NCBI GenBank assembly: GCA_965279195.1
Contig: CBDIHP010000022.1
Span: 9,308 to 73,307 of the forward strand
Direction: 5' to 3'
DNA from: CBDIHP01 sp965279195
GTDB taxonomy: Bacteria; Planctomycetota; Planctomycetia; Isosphaerales; Isosphaeraceae
DNA length: 64,000 bases
The notes under the pieces were generated by a model that saw only the letters and a program-made list of their open reading frames with translations, made no database searches and was not told the DNA's origin. A program made the translations under genes and the position numbers. This document shows, piece after piece, positions 44,774-53,792 of the stretch (position 1 is its first letter; each line of letters begins with the position of its first letter).

Positions 44774-45594
44774 TTTTTTGCTGTAATTGAAGCGGTTTGG
44801 CTTACTCGGCTTAGGCGGAGAGAGACGTTTCAGCATGATATGAGTCATGCCAATCTTGATCATCCCCTCGCTCGACTCGACGTAATACTCCTCGTCCTTG
44901 GCCAGCCGTCGGTACCGCCCCAGCCAGGCCCACGATCGCTCGCCAACCCATCGCCTCGGCTCCAGTACGAACCCCTTCGCGCCGGCCGGTCGCTCGACTA
45001 CCTCCAGTCGTTTGCCGGGCTCGGCGCGTTCCAGGTAGTCGTCGAGGCTCTTGTTGCGCTACGTGCTGTCCCCCCGACCAGCTGAAGCCGCGGATATCTC
45101 GACATGTCCAACTGATCCAGGACCCCGGGCGCCGTCGTGCCGTCGTCGGCCCGGGCACCGATGACCAGGATTACGAGTAGCAAGCCCATGGTATCAGACC
45201 ACATGTGTCGCTTCCGGCCGTTCACCTTCTTGCCGCCGTCGTGGCGCCGCTCTCCGCCCAACTCGGTCGTCTTGACGCTCTGCGAGTCGATGATCGCCAC
45301 GCTCGGCGTCTCCTCCCGGCCCGCCTGCTTCCGGACCTTGGCCCGCAACGCATCGATGATCTCCTGCCATGTGCCGTCGTCGCGCCACGCCCTGAAGTAC
45401 TCGAACACGGTGCTCTTGGGGAGCAGGTCGCGGGGCAGCATGGCCCACTGGCAGCCGGCGCGGTCGAGGTGGAGCAGAGAATGGAGGACCTCGCGGAGGT
45501 TGACCGACCGTGGCCTGCCGCCCGGTTTGGCCTCGGGCGGGAGTGGCTTGAAACGATTCCGAAAAAGTGGAAAAAACCGAGGCCGGTAAGGCAT
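44753..45594 (-). pseudogene. IS5-type transposase, frameshifted with a nonsense codon
   Basis: Starts MPYRPRFFPLFRNRFKPLP and reads SVNLREVLHSLLHLDRAGCQ, WAMLPRDLLPKSTVFEYFRA, then the DDE pieces SVAIIDSQSVKTTELGGERR, KVNGRKRHMWSDTMGLLLVI and GARADDGTTAP. Near 45060 the frame fails (VGGTARSATRA); restoring one G gives VGGDST, a TAG, RNKSLDDYLERAEPGKRLEV and the rest to the TAA at 44753 (KAFRWVG-type end, GFVLEPRRWVGERSWAWLG). Two inactivating changes. The left end of the insertion cuts the PAS-protein gene; no clear right-hand inverted repeat remains. Confidence 0.75.
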
Positions 45595-45688
45595 CCCGCC
45601 GGGCGGTCCGCCGACCCGATGTGTCCATCGGAAGGGGCGGGATCGGAGAACGTATTCAGTCAAACTTGCTCGCCCACGCCGACGCGGG

Positions 45689-46003
45689 TCAAATCCCCGG
45701 CCCTTCATCGCCAGGGCGACCCCAACGGCTTCCGCGGCAGGGGCAGGTCCAGGACCATGGCAGGAGGCCGACGGCGGCGTTCAGCAGGCGGGCCGCCGGC
45801 CACCACCTCGACTCATGCCGGAGGGCCCACGGGGAGAGCGTGGCGGCCCGCCTGTCATGCCACTCGGCCCGCCCGCAGCGGCGGCAGCGGAGCCGACGAT
45901 GCGCCACGGCATCCCCGAACTCCTCGGCGGGCGGCCTGGGAGGGGGATCGGTCGGGTGGCGCATGGCCACGGCCATGGGGGGCGGTGCGATCCGGGTCTT
46001 CAT
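45689..46003 (-). CDS. small zinc-ribbon-like protein
   Basis: The ~104-residue protein has a C-x-x-C pair in HRRLRCRRCGRAEWHDRRAA and a second in LLPWSWTCPCRGSRWGRPGD, which could bind one zinc ion. Codon bias is strong throughout from the Met before KTRIAPPPMAV; an upstream open frame of 14 codons seems non-coding. The sequence around SPWALRHESRWWPAARLLNA is hydrophobic but not long enough for a firm membrane helix. No known family. Confidence 0.5.
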   Translation of the reverse strand: MKTRIAPPPMAVAMRHPTDPPPRPPAEEFGDAVAHRRLRCRRCGRAEWHDRRAATLSPWALRHESRWWPAARLLNAAVGLLPWSWTCPCRGSRWGRPGDEGPGI

Positions 46004-46934
46004 GGTGCGATGATGCCGGGGGTGGCGGAGGTGCGGCCCCATCATAGGGCCCGCCTCGCGGGCCGGTGAAGCCCGGCCCCGGATCGATGTCGCGAAAAGT
46101 AAACATCATCTCATGCATGCATATCGGCGTGCGAGGCCATCGCCCCCGATCGACCGTCGCCCCGGGCCGGCGGGGAAAGGTGAGCAGCGAGCCCGAGCTG
46201 AAGACGCTGGGCCGGTGGAGTATTTCGTCTCCAGCCCGATCAGGAATCCGATCATCGAGGAGCGGGCGGTGGCCTATCGCTCGCCATGCCCTCCGCCCCG
46301 GGATGGCCAGGGAGTTTCGCTCACGCCGAGCTGATTCGTAAGCGTTCGAAACATCAAAGGCCGACGCCATCTCCCCCCCGGGATCGACGCCGGCCCGATG
46401 CGTCCGTCGAAAGAGGCGGGATCGACGAACGGACCCATCGTAACCATCGGGACTGTCGCCGGGCGAGCGGATTCCGCACGATGGCCATCATCCTGGACAA
46501 CGCCATCCGATCCAGGGCCGAATCGGGCGTGAGATCGATGCATCCCTTCGCCCTCGCCGATGATATCGGTGGCGTCTATGATGAATGTCGGTGCAATCGA
46601 CCCATCCGGCGGGTCCCGCAGGCCGTCGCGTCGCCACTCCGCAACATCGTGGCGGGGATGGATCCATCCCCGCCCCGTAATCGGACGCGTACAGGCGAGG
46701 GCGGGAGTGGACGCATCCGGGGCGATGTCCGGGATTCCTGGCGGAAATATTGTCGATGACGCGATGCATCCTATAACATCATTCACGCGACAACACGCTT
46801 CATCGTGAGGCAGCCGCCCCCTCCTCCCCCAGGCTCCCGGAAGGATGACGTGACGGGGATGTCCGCCGCCGGGCGGGGCAACTTCGCCCCGCCAATCGGC
46901 CGCCCCGGCGTGTTCAGGGGGGGGTACCATATCG
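46004..46934. other. non-coding region, one hairpin repeat copy
   Basis: About 930 bases without a convincing gene. It holds a hairpin repeat (46351-46403) with the same downstream tail as the copies before the 40093 and 60630 genes, but here no gene follows, so the gene part of that unit has probably been lost or decayed. Confidence 0.45.
46351..46403. repeat. structured hairpin repeat with C-rich loop, copy 2
   Basis: CATC...GGCCG - loop with CTCCCCCCCGGGATCGA - CGGCC...GATG; the tail GTCGAAAGAGGCGGGATC follows as in copies 1 and 4. Confidence 0.75.
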
Positions 46935-47273
46935 ATGGCGACGAGCTTGCGGCGATGCACCCGGTCCCGATCGGCCCCGGGCGACGCCCCGACCCGCCGG
47001 GTGCTGGTCGCGCTCGGCCTGCACTCCGACGACGAGGGATTGATCTGCCGCGAGGGCGATGAGGCCCTGGCGGAGTCCGCGTCGGTGTCGCGGGGCGAGC
47101 TGGCGGGATGCCTGCGGTCGCTCACCCGGTCGGGCTGGATCCGGACCCTGATCCTGCCGACCGGGCACCTGCTGGCCGGGAGGGTGATCGTCCTGATGGA
47201 CCACGAGGCCGCCGGGTGGTATCTCCGCGAGACGTCCGAGTCGATCCGGGCGAGCGACCACGCCGATCGATGA
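46935..47273 (+). CDS. winged-helix-like small regulator
   Basis: The 112-residue protein reads MATSLRRCTRSRSAPGDA, PTRRVLVALGLHSDDEGLIC, REGDEALAESASVSRGELAG, CLRSLTRSGWIRTLILPTGH and ends in ETSESIRASDHADR. SVSRGELAGCLRSLTRSGWI is a recognition-helix pattern followed by a strand-turn-strand wing (TLILPTGHLLAGRVIVLMDH). The first 20 residues are unlike a protein, so a later start (e.g. GTG or TTG near RVLVALG) is possible. A truncated second copy of its C-terminus with the same downstream DNA is at 61786. Family by fold only; possible repressor of the small downstream genes. Confidence 0.6.
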   Translation: MATSLRRCTRSRSAPGDAPTRRVLVALGLHSDDEGLICREGDEALAESASVSRGELAGCLRSLTRSGWIRTLILPTGHLLAGRVIVLMDHEAAGWYLRETSESIRASDHADR

Positions 47274-47510
47274 GGCCCGGCCGCCGGGCGAGGACGGGCC
47301 GCGACCATCTCCGACTGGCGCCGTGATGTCCTCCGGCAACCGCGGACGCGTCCGGGAGGATTTACGGAAGGAATCCGCAGAAACCCTTAGACATCGAGAG
47401 GGTCCGCTGCGAACATATTCGATCCCTCGGCACGCCGGAGGCCGCCGCGGCCTCTCCTCCCTGCTCGTGCCCCCACCCCCGACCTCCCCCCGCCCCGAAG
47501 GCGATGCCCC

Positions 47511-47858
47511 ATGGGCCGGCCCCTCGCCGCGTCCCCCGATCGAGACGCCCGCGACCCGCATCGCCCGCTCCGCCTGGCGGTGCGGGCGGTGATCGCCGCG
47601 GCCCGCGAGCTGGCGGGCACCGCGGACGTGTCGCCGGAGAAGCACGGGCGACTGCCCCGGGTCGCGTGCGATCTGACGGCGGCCCTCGACCGCCACCCGC
47701 ACGACCCCGACGCCTGGATCCGCGCCTCCCCCCGCGTCGACCGCCCGGGTCGGGGCCCGGCCTCGCTCCCGGAGATGCTGCTAACGTACGACGGCGGCGA
47801 TCCCCAGCGGACGGCCCGTCTGCTGATCCGGGCCCTGGACTGGGAGTTGCCGGGCTGA
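47511..47858 (+). CDS. small protein, paralogue of the 62305 gene
   Basis: The 115-residue protein reads MGRPLAASPDRDARDPHRPL, then RLAVRAVIAAARELAGTADV, SPEKHGRLPRVACDLTAALD and SLPEMLLTYDGGDPQRTARL, LIRALDWELPG. It is predicted helical. The final two-thirds are repeated almost exactly at 62305-62634. The SLxEMLL and following A-x-x-I-R-A-L match the adjacent gene's SLVEMLLVDGRADRYRLAKA ILRLW and another gene at the window end, so all may be distant members of one superfamily. Not recognised outside this plasmid. Confidence 0.65.
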   Translation: MGRPLAASPDRDARDPHRPLRLAVRAVIAAARELAGTADVSPEKHGRLPRVACDLTAALDRHPHDPDAWIRASPRVDRPGRGPASLPEMLLTYDGGDPQRTARLLIRALDWELPG

Positions 47859-48218
47859 GACGCCGTCCCCGGCGGGCCGCGGCGAGGCGTCACGCGGACA
47901 CCCACTGTAAGGTTCGCGAGAATGGCGATCGTGGCGGCCTGCGGGCGGGCCGCGGTTATGGGCCGCGTCCCATCGATTTTATGCCGTCAAGAATGGCGAC
48001 TTAAATGCTTGTCCCGAAATCTGAAGCGACGAGGGGCCGCCTCACGAATCGATTCATTGATTCTGTAGAATAGGGAAAACCGATGATCGGGCACTGTATT
48101 ATGTATTCGACAAATTACCCTGACTGGATATGGTTTGTCTGTCCGGGCCCGGTCGGCTGACGCGACGTTGCGTCGGCCCCGGCCCGGGCATCGGACCCTC
48201 CCCCTCGGGGTTTCGCCC

Positions 48219-48593
48219 ATGATCGACAGGCCCGAAGGCGAGGCCGACCCGGCGATCCGGTCGGCGACGAGGTCGGCCCTGAACGCCGCCCTGGCCCTGG
48301 CCCGCGAGGCGGCCAGCGAGGCGGAGCGACGCTGCTTCGAGTCGCTGGCCGATCGCATCCGGCAATCCATTCTAGCCGCCCGGGGTCGCCCGGAGGCCCT
48401 GGCCCGGGTCGGCCCCTCACGCGGCGGACTGAGCCTGGTCGAGATGCTCCTGGTCGACGGCAGGGCGGACAGGTATCGGCTCGCCAAGGCGATCCTTCGG
48501 CTCTGGTTCTGGCCGAGGGAACCGCGTCCGGAGGGGCCATCGCGGCCGCACCGGCTCGCGTGGGCCTCGCCCCGCCACTCGTCCGCGAATTGA
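48219..48593 (+). CDS. small helical protein, paralogue of the gene at the window's end
   Basis: The 124-residue protein reads MIDRPEGEADPAIRSATRSA, LNAALALAREAASEAERRCF, ESLADRIRQSILAARGRPEA, then SLVEMLLVDGRADRYRLAKA, LWFWPRE. The partial protein at 63739-64000 shares AGEAASRAERRCFEAVACRI and RAELARADLRRRFWPREATP, so both have E-A-A-S-x-A-E-R-R-C-F-E and F-W-P-R-E. The chosen ATG has GGGG upstream; open frame further 5' is not protein-like. It is helical, with no membrane helix. Function unknown. Confidence 0.65.
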   Translation: MIDRPEGEADPAIRSATRSALNAALALAREAASEAERRCFESLADRIRQSILAARGRPEALARVGPSRGGLSLVEMLLVDGRADRYRLAKAILRLWFWPREPRPEGPSRPHRLAWASPRHSSAN

Positions 48594-48670
48594 TGCGGCC
48601 GACAATCGGTCATGGCGGGCAAGTTCTTCGGCCCCCTCGACGGGAGGAGGCACCCCCATCGCGGCGGCCC

Positions 48671-48949
48671 TCAGGGGCAATCCATCAGGTCCTGCACCCC
48701 CCGCCGCACCCGCAGGCGATCCCCGTCGGCCTCGTACACGGTGTCGCCGACCCGGGCGGCCCCGCCCAGCAGCATCAGCAGGATCAGCAGCGCACCCCCG
48801 ACGACCTCGCGGTGATCCCGACTTCCCGGGTCGTCGGGGGTCGCTTCGGTGGCGATGTCGGCCCGCTCGTAGTCCTCCACCATGCGGAGGGCCAGTTCGC
48901 AGAGGAAGCGGGACGGCGGCGGACCGTCGCGAGGCGGGGGGACGGACAT
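48671..48949 (-). CDS. small hypothetical protein
   Basis: The 92-residue protein reads MSVPPPRDGPPPSRFLCELA, LRMVEDYERADIATEATPDD, EVVGGALLILLMLLGGAARV, then GDTVYEADGDRLRVRRGVQD. The hydrophobic segment VVGGALLILLMLLGGAA could be one transmembrane helix. GGAGATG lies nine bases upstream of the ATG and codon bias is strong. It converges with the 48219 gene. No recognised family. Confidence 0.55.
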   Translation of the reverse strand: MSVPPPRDGPPPSRFLCELALRMVEDYERADIATEATPDDPGSRDHREVVGGALLILLMLLGGAARVGDTVYEADGDRLRVRRGVQDLMDCP

Positions 48950-49028
48950 GGCGAGGCATCTCCGATCCGTCGCCGCGATGAAGGCGTGCGACGACGCTGG
49001 GGCGGGACACCATGATGTGCTTGGATCA

Positions 49029-49110
49029 TGCCGATCACCAGTGCGGCACCCGGTCCATCATCCCCTCAGGATCGCCTCGTTGACCAGCTCAGGGTCGAAG
49101 GAGTCGAGGG
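49029..49110 (-). pseudogene. C-terminal fragment of the HSPAW family (see 51385, 58499)
   Basis: The frame reads ALDSFDPELVNEAILRG and stops; shifting by one base continues GMMDRVPHW, a stop, the usual family end also seen at 53571-53660 (EAIRTGMVDRVPHW). It lacks the N-terminal AYRAxHSPAW part. Decayed copy. Confidence 0.55.
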
Positions 49111-49165
49111 CCCTTGGCCCAGCCCCGCGGGGACATGCACGGACCGCGAATCAAGAGAGGGATTA

Positions 49166-50755
49166 TCACGGCCCGGGCGCGCGGAAATCGAACTGACTCC
49201 CTATGGTCGGGTTCTTGCCAGGCGGGGTCCAGTTCACGTAACTCAGCTCAGGGAGGGCGGCCTTCAGCTCCCGGATCGTCGCGGCGGAGACCGCGCAGCC
49301 GGTCAGGTCGAGGGTCTGCAGCGATCGCAAGGTGGCCAGCGAACGCACTCCCCCGTCGGTGACCCGGGCCCCCCTCAGATCCAGCCGCTCCAGCGACGTC
49401 AGGGCCCCCAGGTGACGCGCCCCGTCGTCGTCGATGGCGCACCAGCCGCAGTCGAGCCGTCGCAGCTTCGGCAGGCCCGAGAGCGACTCCAGGCCAGGGC
49501 CCACCACCTTCGTCCCCGAGAGGTCCAGGACCTCCAACTCGACGAGCGCGGCGAGGTGCTCCAGCGACGCGTCGACCACCGGACGCTGGCTGAGCTCCAG
49601 CTCGCGGAGCCGGGCGAGGCCGGCGAGGTGGCGGAAGCCGGTCCCCGTGAGTTCCTGGGTGCGGCCGAAGCGGAGTTCCGTCAGGTTCGACAGCCCGGCC
49701 AGATGGACCAGGCCCGCGTCGGTGAGCCGGTCCAGGGTGAGCCAGAGGGACTCCAGGCGGGTCAGCCCTGCGATGTGCCGCAGGTCGTCGTCGCCCACGC
49801 GGGACGTGAGGTCGCAGAGCCGGAGCGACGTGAGATCGACCTGGCGATCCAGCGCCGCGAGCCCGGCCGGGGTCACCTCGTCCTCGACGGCGACCTCAAG
49901 GGACGTGAACCGGCGGCCTTCGAGCAATCGCGTCAGGCCGACGTCGGTCAGTGCCCACGTCGAGATGCTGACGTCGACGAGGGCCGGCATCGCGAGCACG
50001 TGCTCGACCGCCGGGTCCTCGAGCCCGCCCGACAGGCGGAGCCGTGCGATCCCCGGATGGTCTCGGATCGCGGGCCAGCCCCTCACCTGAGACGCCGGCC
50101 GGAAGACCTCGAGCTGCCCGACGCGATCGAGCCGGCGGATGTGTTTCATCCCCGCCTCGTCCAGGGGCAGGGCCGGCTCGAAGCCCCGCCGGTCCACCCG
50201 CTCCTTGTGGAAGAACAGCGAGACGGCCCTGCCGGAGCCGTCGAAGGTCGGCTCGACCCCGTAGAGCTTGAGCTTCGCGGCCACCCTCCTGTCTCGCTTG
50301 TCGCCGCCGTAGCTCAGCACCCGCTGGTGAACATACTCCGAGAACCGGTCGGAGAACCGGACGAACCGGGCGACGTCCCAGAATCCCCAGTCGTCCGAGC
50401 CCTCGGGCGGGTCGCGGTACTCGAACTCGCTCGCGACCTCCACCGGCGGGTCGTCCGAGCCGTCGAGCCGGACGTACCAGGTCGCGCAGCCCTGGTTCTC
50501 GTCCTGGATCCGGAGCACGCCCCGCTTCAGGTCCTCCGGCTCGCCCAGCTCCTCGATCGGGACGGCGGGGTCCTGATTGCTGTGGTCGGTGAGGACGTCG
50601 GAGGCACCGGCGAGGGAGTAGAACTCCCTCAACGACGCCGGCAGGATGACGCCCAGGGCCCGTTCGCGGCCCTCCAGGATCCCGAGGGCCTTCTTCGATG
50701 GTTTGGGCGTCTTGCCCATGACGTCGAACGCGGCCTGGTGGTACACCAGCGGCAT
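49166..50755 (-). CDS. SMI1/KNR4-like plus leucine-rich repeat protein
   Basis: The 529-residue protein begins MPLVYHQAAFDVMGKTPKPS and has a SMI1/KNR4-type region near ~20-130 (KALGILEGRERALGVILPAS, LREFYSLAGAS, RIQDENQGCATWYVRLDG), usual in immunity and helper proteins of polymorphic toxin systems. Residues ~230-510 are leucine-rich repeats of the ribonuclease-inhibitor-like type, each ~24 residues with L-x-x-L-x-L-x-x-T-x-V-x-D (e.g. LDLSGTKVVGPGLESLSGLP, LRGARVTDGGVRSLATLRSL). No signal peptide. It likely binds a protein partner. An earlier start is not supported by composition. It may be cytoplasmic. Confidence 0.85.
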   Translation of the reverse strand: MPLVYHQAAFDVMGKTPKPSKKALGILEGRERALGVILPASLREFYSLAGASDVLTDHSNQDPAVPIEELGEPEDLKRGVLRIQDENQGCATWYVRLDGSDDPPVEVASEFEYRDPPEGSDDWGFWDVARFVRFSDRFSEYVHQRVLSYGGDKRDRRVAAKLKLYGVEPTFDGSGRAVSLFFHKERVDRRGFEPALPLDEAGMKHIRRLDRVGQLEVFRPASQVRGWPAIRDHPGIARLRLSGGLEDPAVEHVLAMPALVDVSISTWALTDVGLTRLLEGRRFTSLEVAVEDEVTPAGLAALDRQVDLTSLRLCDLTSRVGDDDLRHIAGLTRLESLWLTLDRLTDAGLVHLAGLSNLTELRFGRTQELTGTGFRHLAGLARLRELELSQRPVVDASLEHLAALVELEVLDLSGTKVVGPGLESLSGLPKLRRLDCGWCAIDDDGARHLGALTSLERLDLRGARVTDGGVRSLATLRSLQTLDLTGCAVSAATIRELKAALPELSYVNWTPPGKNPTIGSQFDFRAPGP

Positions 50756-51097
50756 GGTCGCGGCCCCCGGGACGATCGCCGGGCCCGGCCCGGTCGCGGG
50801 TCGTCGGCCCTGCGGGCCGGATTCTATCGGGACGGCAGGCCCGGGACCATGCCGCCGCCAGGATGCCCGCCCGCGGGCTCTGGCCTTCTCGCTCGCGGCC
50901 GCGCTCCCCTGCCCCGCTCCTGGGCATTGAACTCTTCATGCCGCAGTGGGGAGTGTTGAGCCACAAACGCTACTCCCTCCCGCAGGACCGCTACGAATTG
51001 GACCGCATGAAGGCAGCTTGTCGGTCACCCGGGAAGATTGTTTCGGTTCGAGACCTCGAAACCCTGGAGGCGGGAGAATCCAGCCGCCCGGACAACG

Positions 51098-51300
51098 GCT
51101 GCCTCACCTCAGGAACAGGTGGAAAACAGGTGGCGGCCGATCGAAAGGACTGGGGAGTTCCCATCAGCGACCCAGGTGTCCGTCACCGTCCCGTGGCGGA
51201 CGACCTCCTGGCCATCGGGAGGCACCGCTTATTTGGTCGATGGCCGCTCGGGAATCGAAACATCGCCCGCGATTTCGCGAGCGGCTTGCCCCTCGATTCG
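51098..51300 (+). repeat. ~200-bp dispersed repeat with CCACCT-type hairpin, copy 2
   Basis: Ordered matches with 24839-25040 in the same strand. CACCT-CAGGAAC-AGGTG hairpin conserved; the GGTGTCCGTCACCGTCCCGT block is identical. Confidence 0.65.
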
Positions 51301-51384
51301 CGGGTGGCCCCCGATGAGGAAGACACCCGGAGAGGGTTGGGACGAACAGAGCCCCGGCGCTTGGGAGAGTGTGCGGCGTGACGT

Positions 51385-51543
51385 TCAGCACCTCGGCAGG
51401 CGTTCGTGCATCGCGTCCTCGACGGCCTCGGGCACCACGCCCCGGCGGTCGGGGTCACGGACGATGAGACCCTCGACGTGCCGCCACGCGGGCGAGTGGA
51501 CGGCTCGGTAGGCGAACCACGGTGCCGGCTCGTCGTCCCGCAT
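51385..51543 (-). CDS. very small protein of the HSPAW family
   Basis: The 52-residue protein reads MRDDEPAPWFAYRAVHSPAW, RHVEGLIVRDPDRRGVVPEA, VEDAMHERLPRC. A GGGAGG lies eight bases upstream of the ATG. Relatives: 58499-58708 (frameshifted, with a longer C-terminus), 56330-56460 (fragment), and C-terminal pieces at 49029 and 53571. All share A-Y-R-x-x-H-x-P-A-W-x-H-x-E. This copy is shorter than the 58499 one by about 25 residues and may be truncated or a distinct subtype. It directly precedes a repeated element, not an operon partner. Confidence 0.6.
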   Translation of the reverse strand: MRDDEPAPWFAYRAVHSPAWRHVEGLIVRDPDRRGVVPEAVEDAMHERLPRC

Positions 51544-51863
51544 GCGGCTCACCTCCCGGGACACCGGGACAGGACGCCTCCCCCCTAGACGACGCCTGCC
51601 CCGACGACTGACGCCAGAGTGTTGCCCACCGGACGCCCTCGGGAAAGTCGCGGTTAGGGAACGCCGGGGCCCGGCGTCATCCCGGCGGAGGGCGGACGTC
51701 GGGCCCGGCGGGTCTCGGGGGGGAGAGACGGCCGCAGTCTCATCGAAAGGCGACGCCGAGACATCGAGGGCCGGGCCACTCCCCCCGGGATGGCTCCGGT
51801 CCCGATGTGTCAGCCGAAGGGGACACCTACGACATACGTATTCCTCGCAGCCGACCTCGTCGC
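51544..51863. other. non-coding region with hairpin repeat
   Basis: 320 bases holding the hairpin copy at 51761-51810. No gene seen. Confidence 0.45.
51761..51810. repeat. structured hairpin repeat with C-rich loop, copy 3
   Basis: ACATCG-A-GGGCCGG / CCGGTCC-CGATGT around TCCCCCCGGGA; the A is bulged, and the outer stem is perfect. Confidence 0.75.
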
Positions 51864-53156
51864 TCAGGACGTCGAGATCGTATAGGAGTAGTCGCCCACC
51901 GGGCCCCTCGCCCCGCTGTCCGGCACGAACGGCGAGTAGTTCCGTCCCGCGAACGATGAGATCGCGACGTAGTAGTAGTCCGACCGTGTCACGGCGAAAT
52001 TCGAGAACGAGTCGGTCCCGCCTGTCCCGCCGGAATCGTTTGACTTCAGGAGCGACCCGCTCAGGTCGTAGAGCTTCAGGAAGGTGTCGACCTTGGTGCC
52101 CCCCGTCTTGGCGCGGACCGAGACCGAGAGCTTCCGGCCCGCCGCCACGTACACCCGGAAGATGTCCACGTCGGTCGCGTTGTCGAGCGCCCCCGTGGCC
52201 GAGAACGACGCCCCGGCGGAGCCCGCGGACACCAGCACCTCGGGGGCGCGATAGATCGTGTCGTTGGACGTGCCGACCGACCATCCGATGTCGGCCAGGG
52301 CGGCGAAGTCGAGCTTGCCGAAGAGCTTCCGCGTCCCCGTCGTGATGGACGGGTCCATCGCCGCCTCGAGCCCGCCCAGGCCGGTACCGTTGGCGAAATG
52401 GCCGCGGCCCGGGTCGATGCCCACCGCGCGGCCGCCGTTGGCGGCCTTCACGTTGCTGCCGTTGAAGACGCCGCCGCTGATGAATTGGGTCCACGACGGG
52501 TTGCCCGAGTTGATCCCCAGCACGTGCCCCAGCTCGTGGATGGCCACCGACAGGAAGTCGCTCTGGCTGCCGGAGCGTCCGCTCGAGGTCGTCCCGAAGA
52601 ACCAGCTCGTCCCGACCGTGTCGAAGACGATGGAGCCGATACGCGGCGAGACGTCGCTGCCGGCGGAGACGCCGGACTGGCCCCGGGTCTTGACCAGGGT
52701 GTTCCAGGCGGACGAGCCGAACGACGAATAACCGCCGCCGCCGCCGATGCCCAGCGTCCCGGAGGACAGATCCCGGCCGCCCGCGTAGATCCGGATGGTG
52801 TTACTGGACAGCGTCGGGTTGGTGAAGGTGGTCGTGCCCCCGGTCGCGGGGTTCGTGACGCTGGCCTTCCACGTGTTCGACCCGCTCGGGACGATCGCCG
52901 AGAGCGAATCGTTGAGCCGCTCGCCGAGCATCCGGCCGGCGAGCTTGAGCACCTCCTGCCGGGCCGAGGAGGCGAAGAAGCCGTTGCGATCGAGGCTGAA
53001 GTCGAACTGGAACTGGATGGTCAGGAGGGTCCGGTCCTCCATCGGTTCCAGCTCCGGCCGCCGGCCCCACGGCCTCCGCCGGGCCGCCCCGTGCGAGTGC
53101 GATCTCCGGGCCTCATCCCGATCCGCCGCGAATCCGAAGGGTCTGGGCAGTCTCAT
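51864..53156 (-). CDS. secreted matrixin-like zinc metalloprotease with PPC-type domain
   Basis: The 430-residue protein starts MRLPRPFGFAADRDEARR, a basic stretch, then RPELEPMEDRTLLTIQFQFD, the planctomycete LE-x-x-x-x-R-x-L-L export motif. The catalytic helix is HELGHVLGINSGNP near residue 207: HExxH is present, but where a third His/Asp zinc ligand would stand there is Ser. Residues ~335-430 form a PPC-like beta domain (FSATGALDNATDVDIFRVYV, FAVTRSDYYYVAISSFAG). The protein is extracellular and may be calcium-stabilised (GIDPGRGHFANGTGLGG). The start ATG precedes RLPRPF, giving the usual N-terminal basic layout; the upstream open frame was excluded. Confidence 0.85.
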   Translation of the reverse strand: MRLPRPFGFAADRDEARRSHSHGAARRRPWGRRPELEPMEDRTLLTIQFQFDFSLDRNGFFASSARQEVLKLAGRMLGERLNDSLSAIVPSGSNTWKASVTNPATGGTTTFTNPTLSSNTIRIYAGGRDLSSGTLGIGGGGGYSSFGSSAWNTLVKTRGQSGVSAGSDVSPRIGSIVFDTVGTSWFFGTTSSGRSGSQSDFLSVAIHELGHVLGINSGNPSWTQFISGGVFNGSNVKAANGGRAVGIDPGRGHFANGTGLGGLEAAMDPSITTGTRKLFGKLDFAALADIGWSVGTSNDTIYRAPEVLVSAGSAGASFSATGALDNATDVDIFRVYVAAGRKLSVSVRAKTGGTKVDTFLKLYDLSGSLLKSNDSGGTGGTDSFSNFAVTRSDYYYVAISSFAGRNYSPFVPDSGARGPVGDYSYTISTS

Positions 53157-53570
53157 CACCGGGGGGTTCTCTCGATGTCGACTCGGGGTGGCTGAATACA
53201 TGGTCCGGCGATCATGCGACGCCGCATGAGGACATTAGCAACTGGGTAATGGTACATGCAAGATCGCGGCGTAGATTTCGGCGGGACGCCCGGCTTGCCT
53301 TGACATTCGCCCGGAAACACCTGCATTCACGCGAGATTTTCCCGATGTTGGCCGGATCCCGCCCGGACGCCACCGCGTTTTCCCCGGCGATCGCCGGATC
53401 GTCCTGTTGGGCCGCGAGTTCGTCGGCTGGCGATCCGCTGAGAGTTGCAGGCGACGGGTATCATCAAGGCCGATCGGTGAGGTCCGGCATTCCCCGCCGG
53501 ACCCGCAGCCGGCACCCTTCCCCTCGTAGACGAAGTCATTCATCCTGGACGCCCCGCCGACCGCCGATCA
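53157..53570. other. no gene seen
   Basis: About 410 bases upstream of the protease gene and so including its promoter; lower GC near 53225-53280. No coding or repeated features were found. Confidence 0.4.
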
Positions 53571-53660
53571 CCAGTGCGGCACCCGGTCCACCATCCCCGT
53601 CCGTATCGCCTCGGTGAACGTCTCCGGGGCGATCGAGCCGAGAAGCATTCACTCCATTTC
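53571..53660 (-). pseudogene. C-terminal fragment of the HSPAW family
   Basis: Reads LLGSIAPETFTEAIRTGMVD, RVPHW and stop. The same end occurs at 49029 (frameshifted) and, more distantly, at 58499 (WLDSIDPEVVNEAIGDAI). No start or N-terminal half is present. Confidence 0.5.
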
Positions 53661-53792
53661 GTCGCACACATCTTCGGGTCCCCCCATGCCGGTCCGCTGC
53701 GTCACGAGCCGGCCGGCGGATGCGTAAGCCGTCGACCGGTGACTGGACGGCGAGAGCCGGCCGGCGGGCGGTTGCGACCCGGAGGCGATGCC

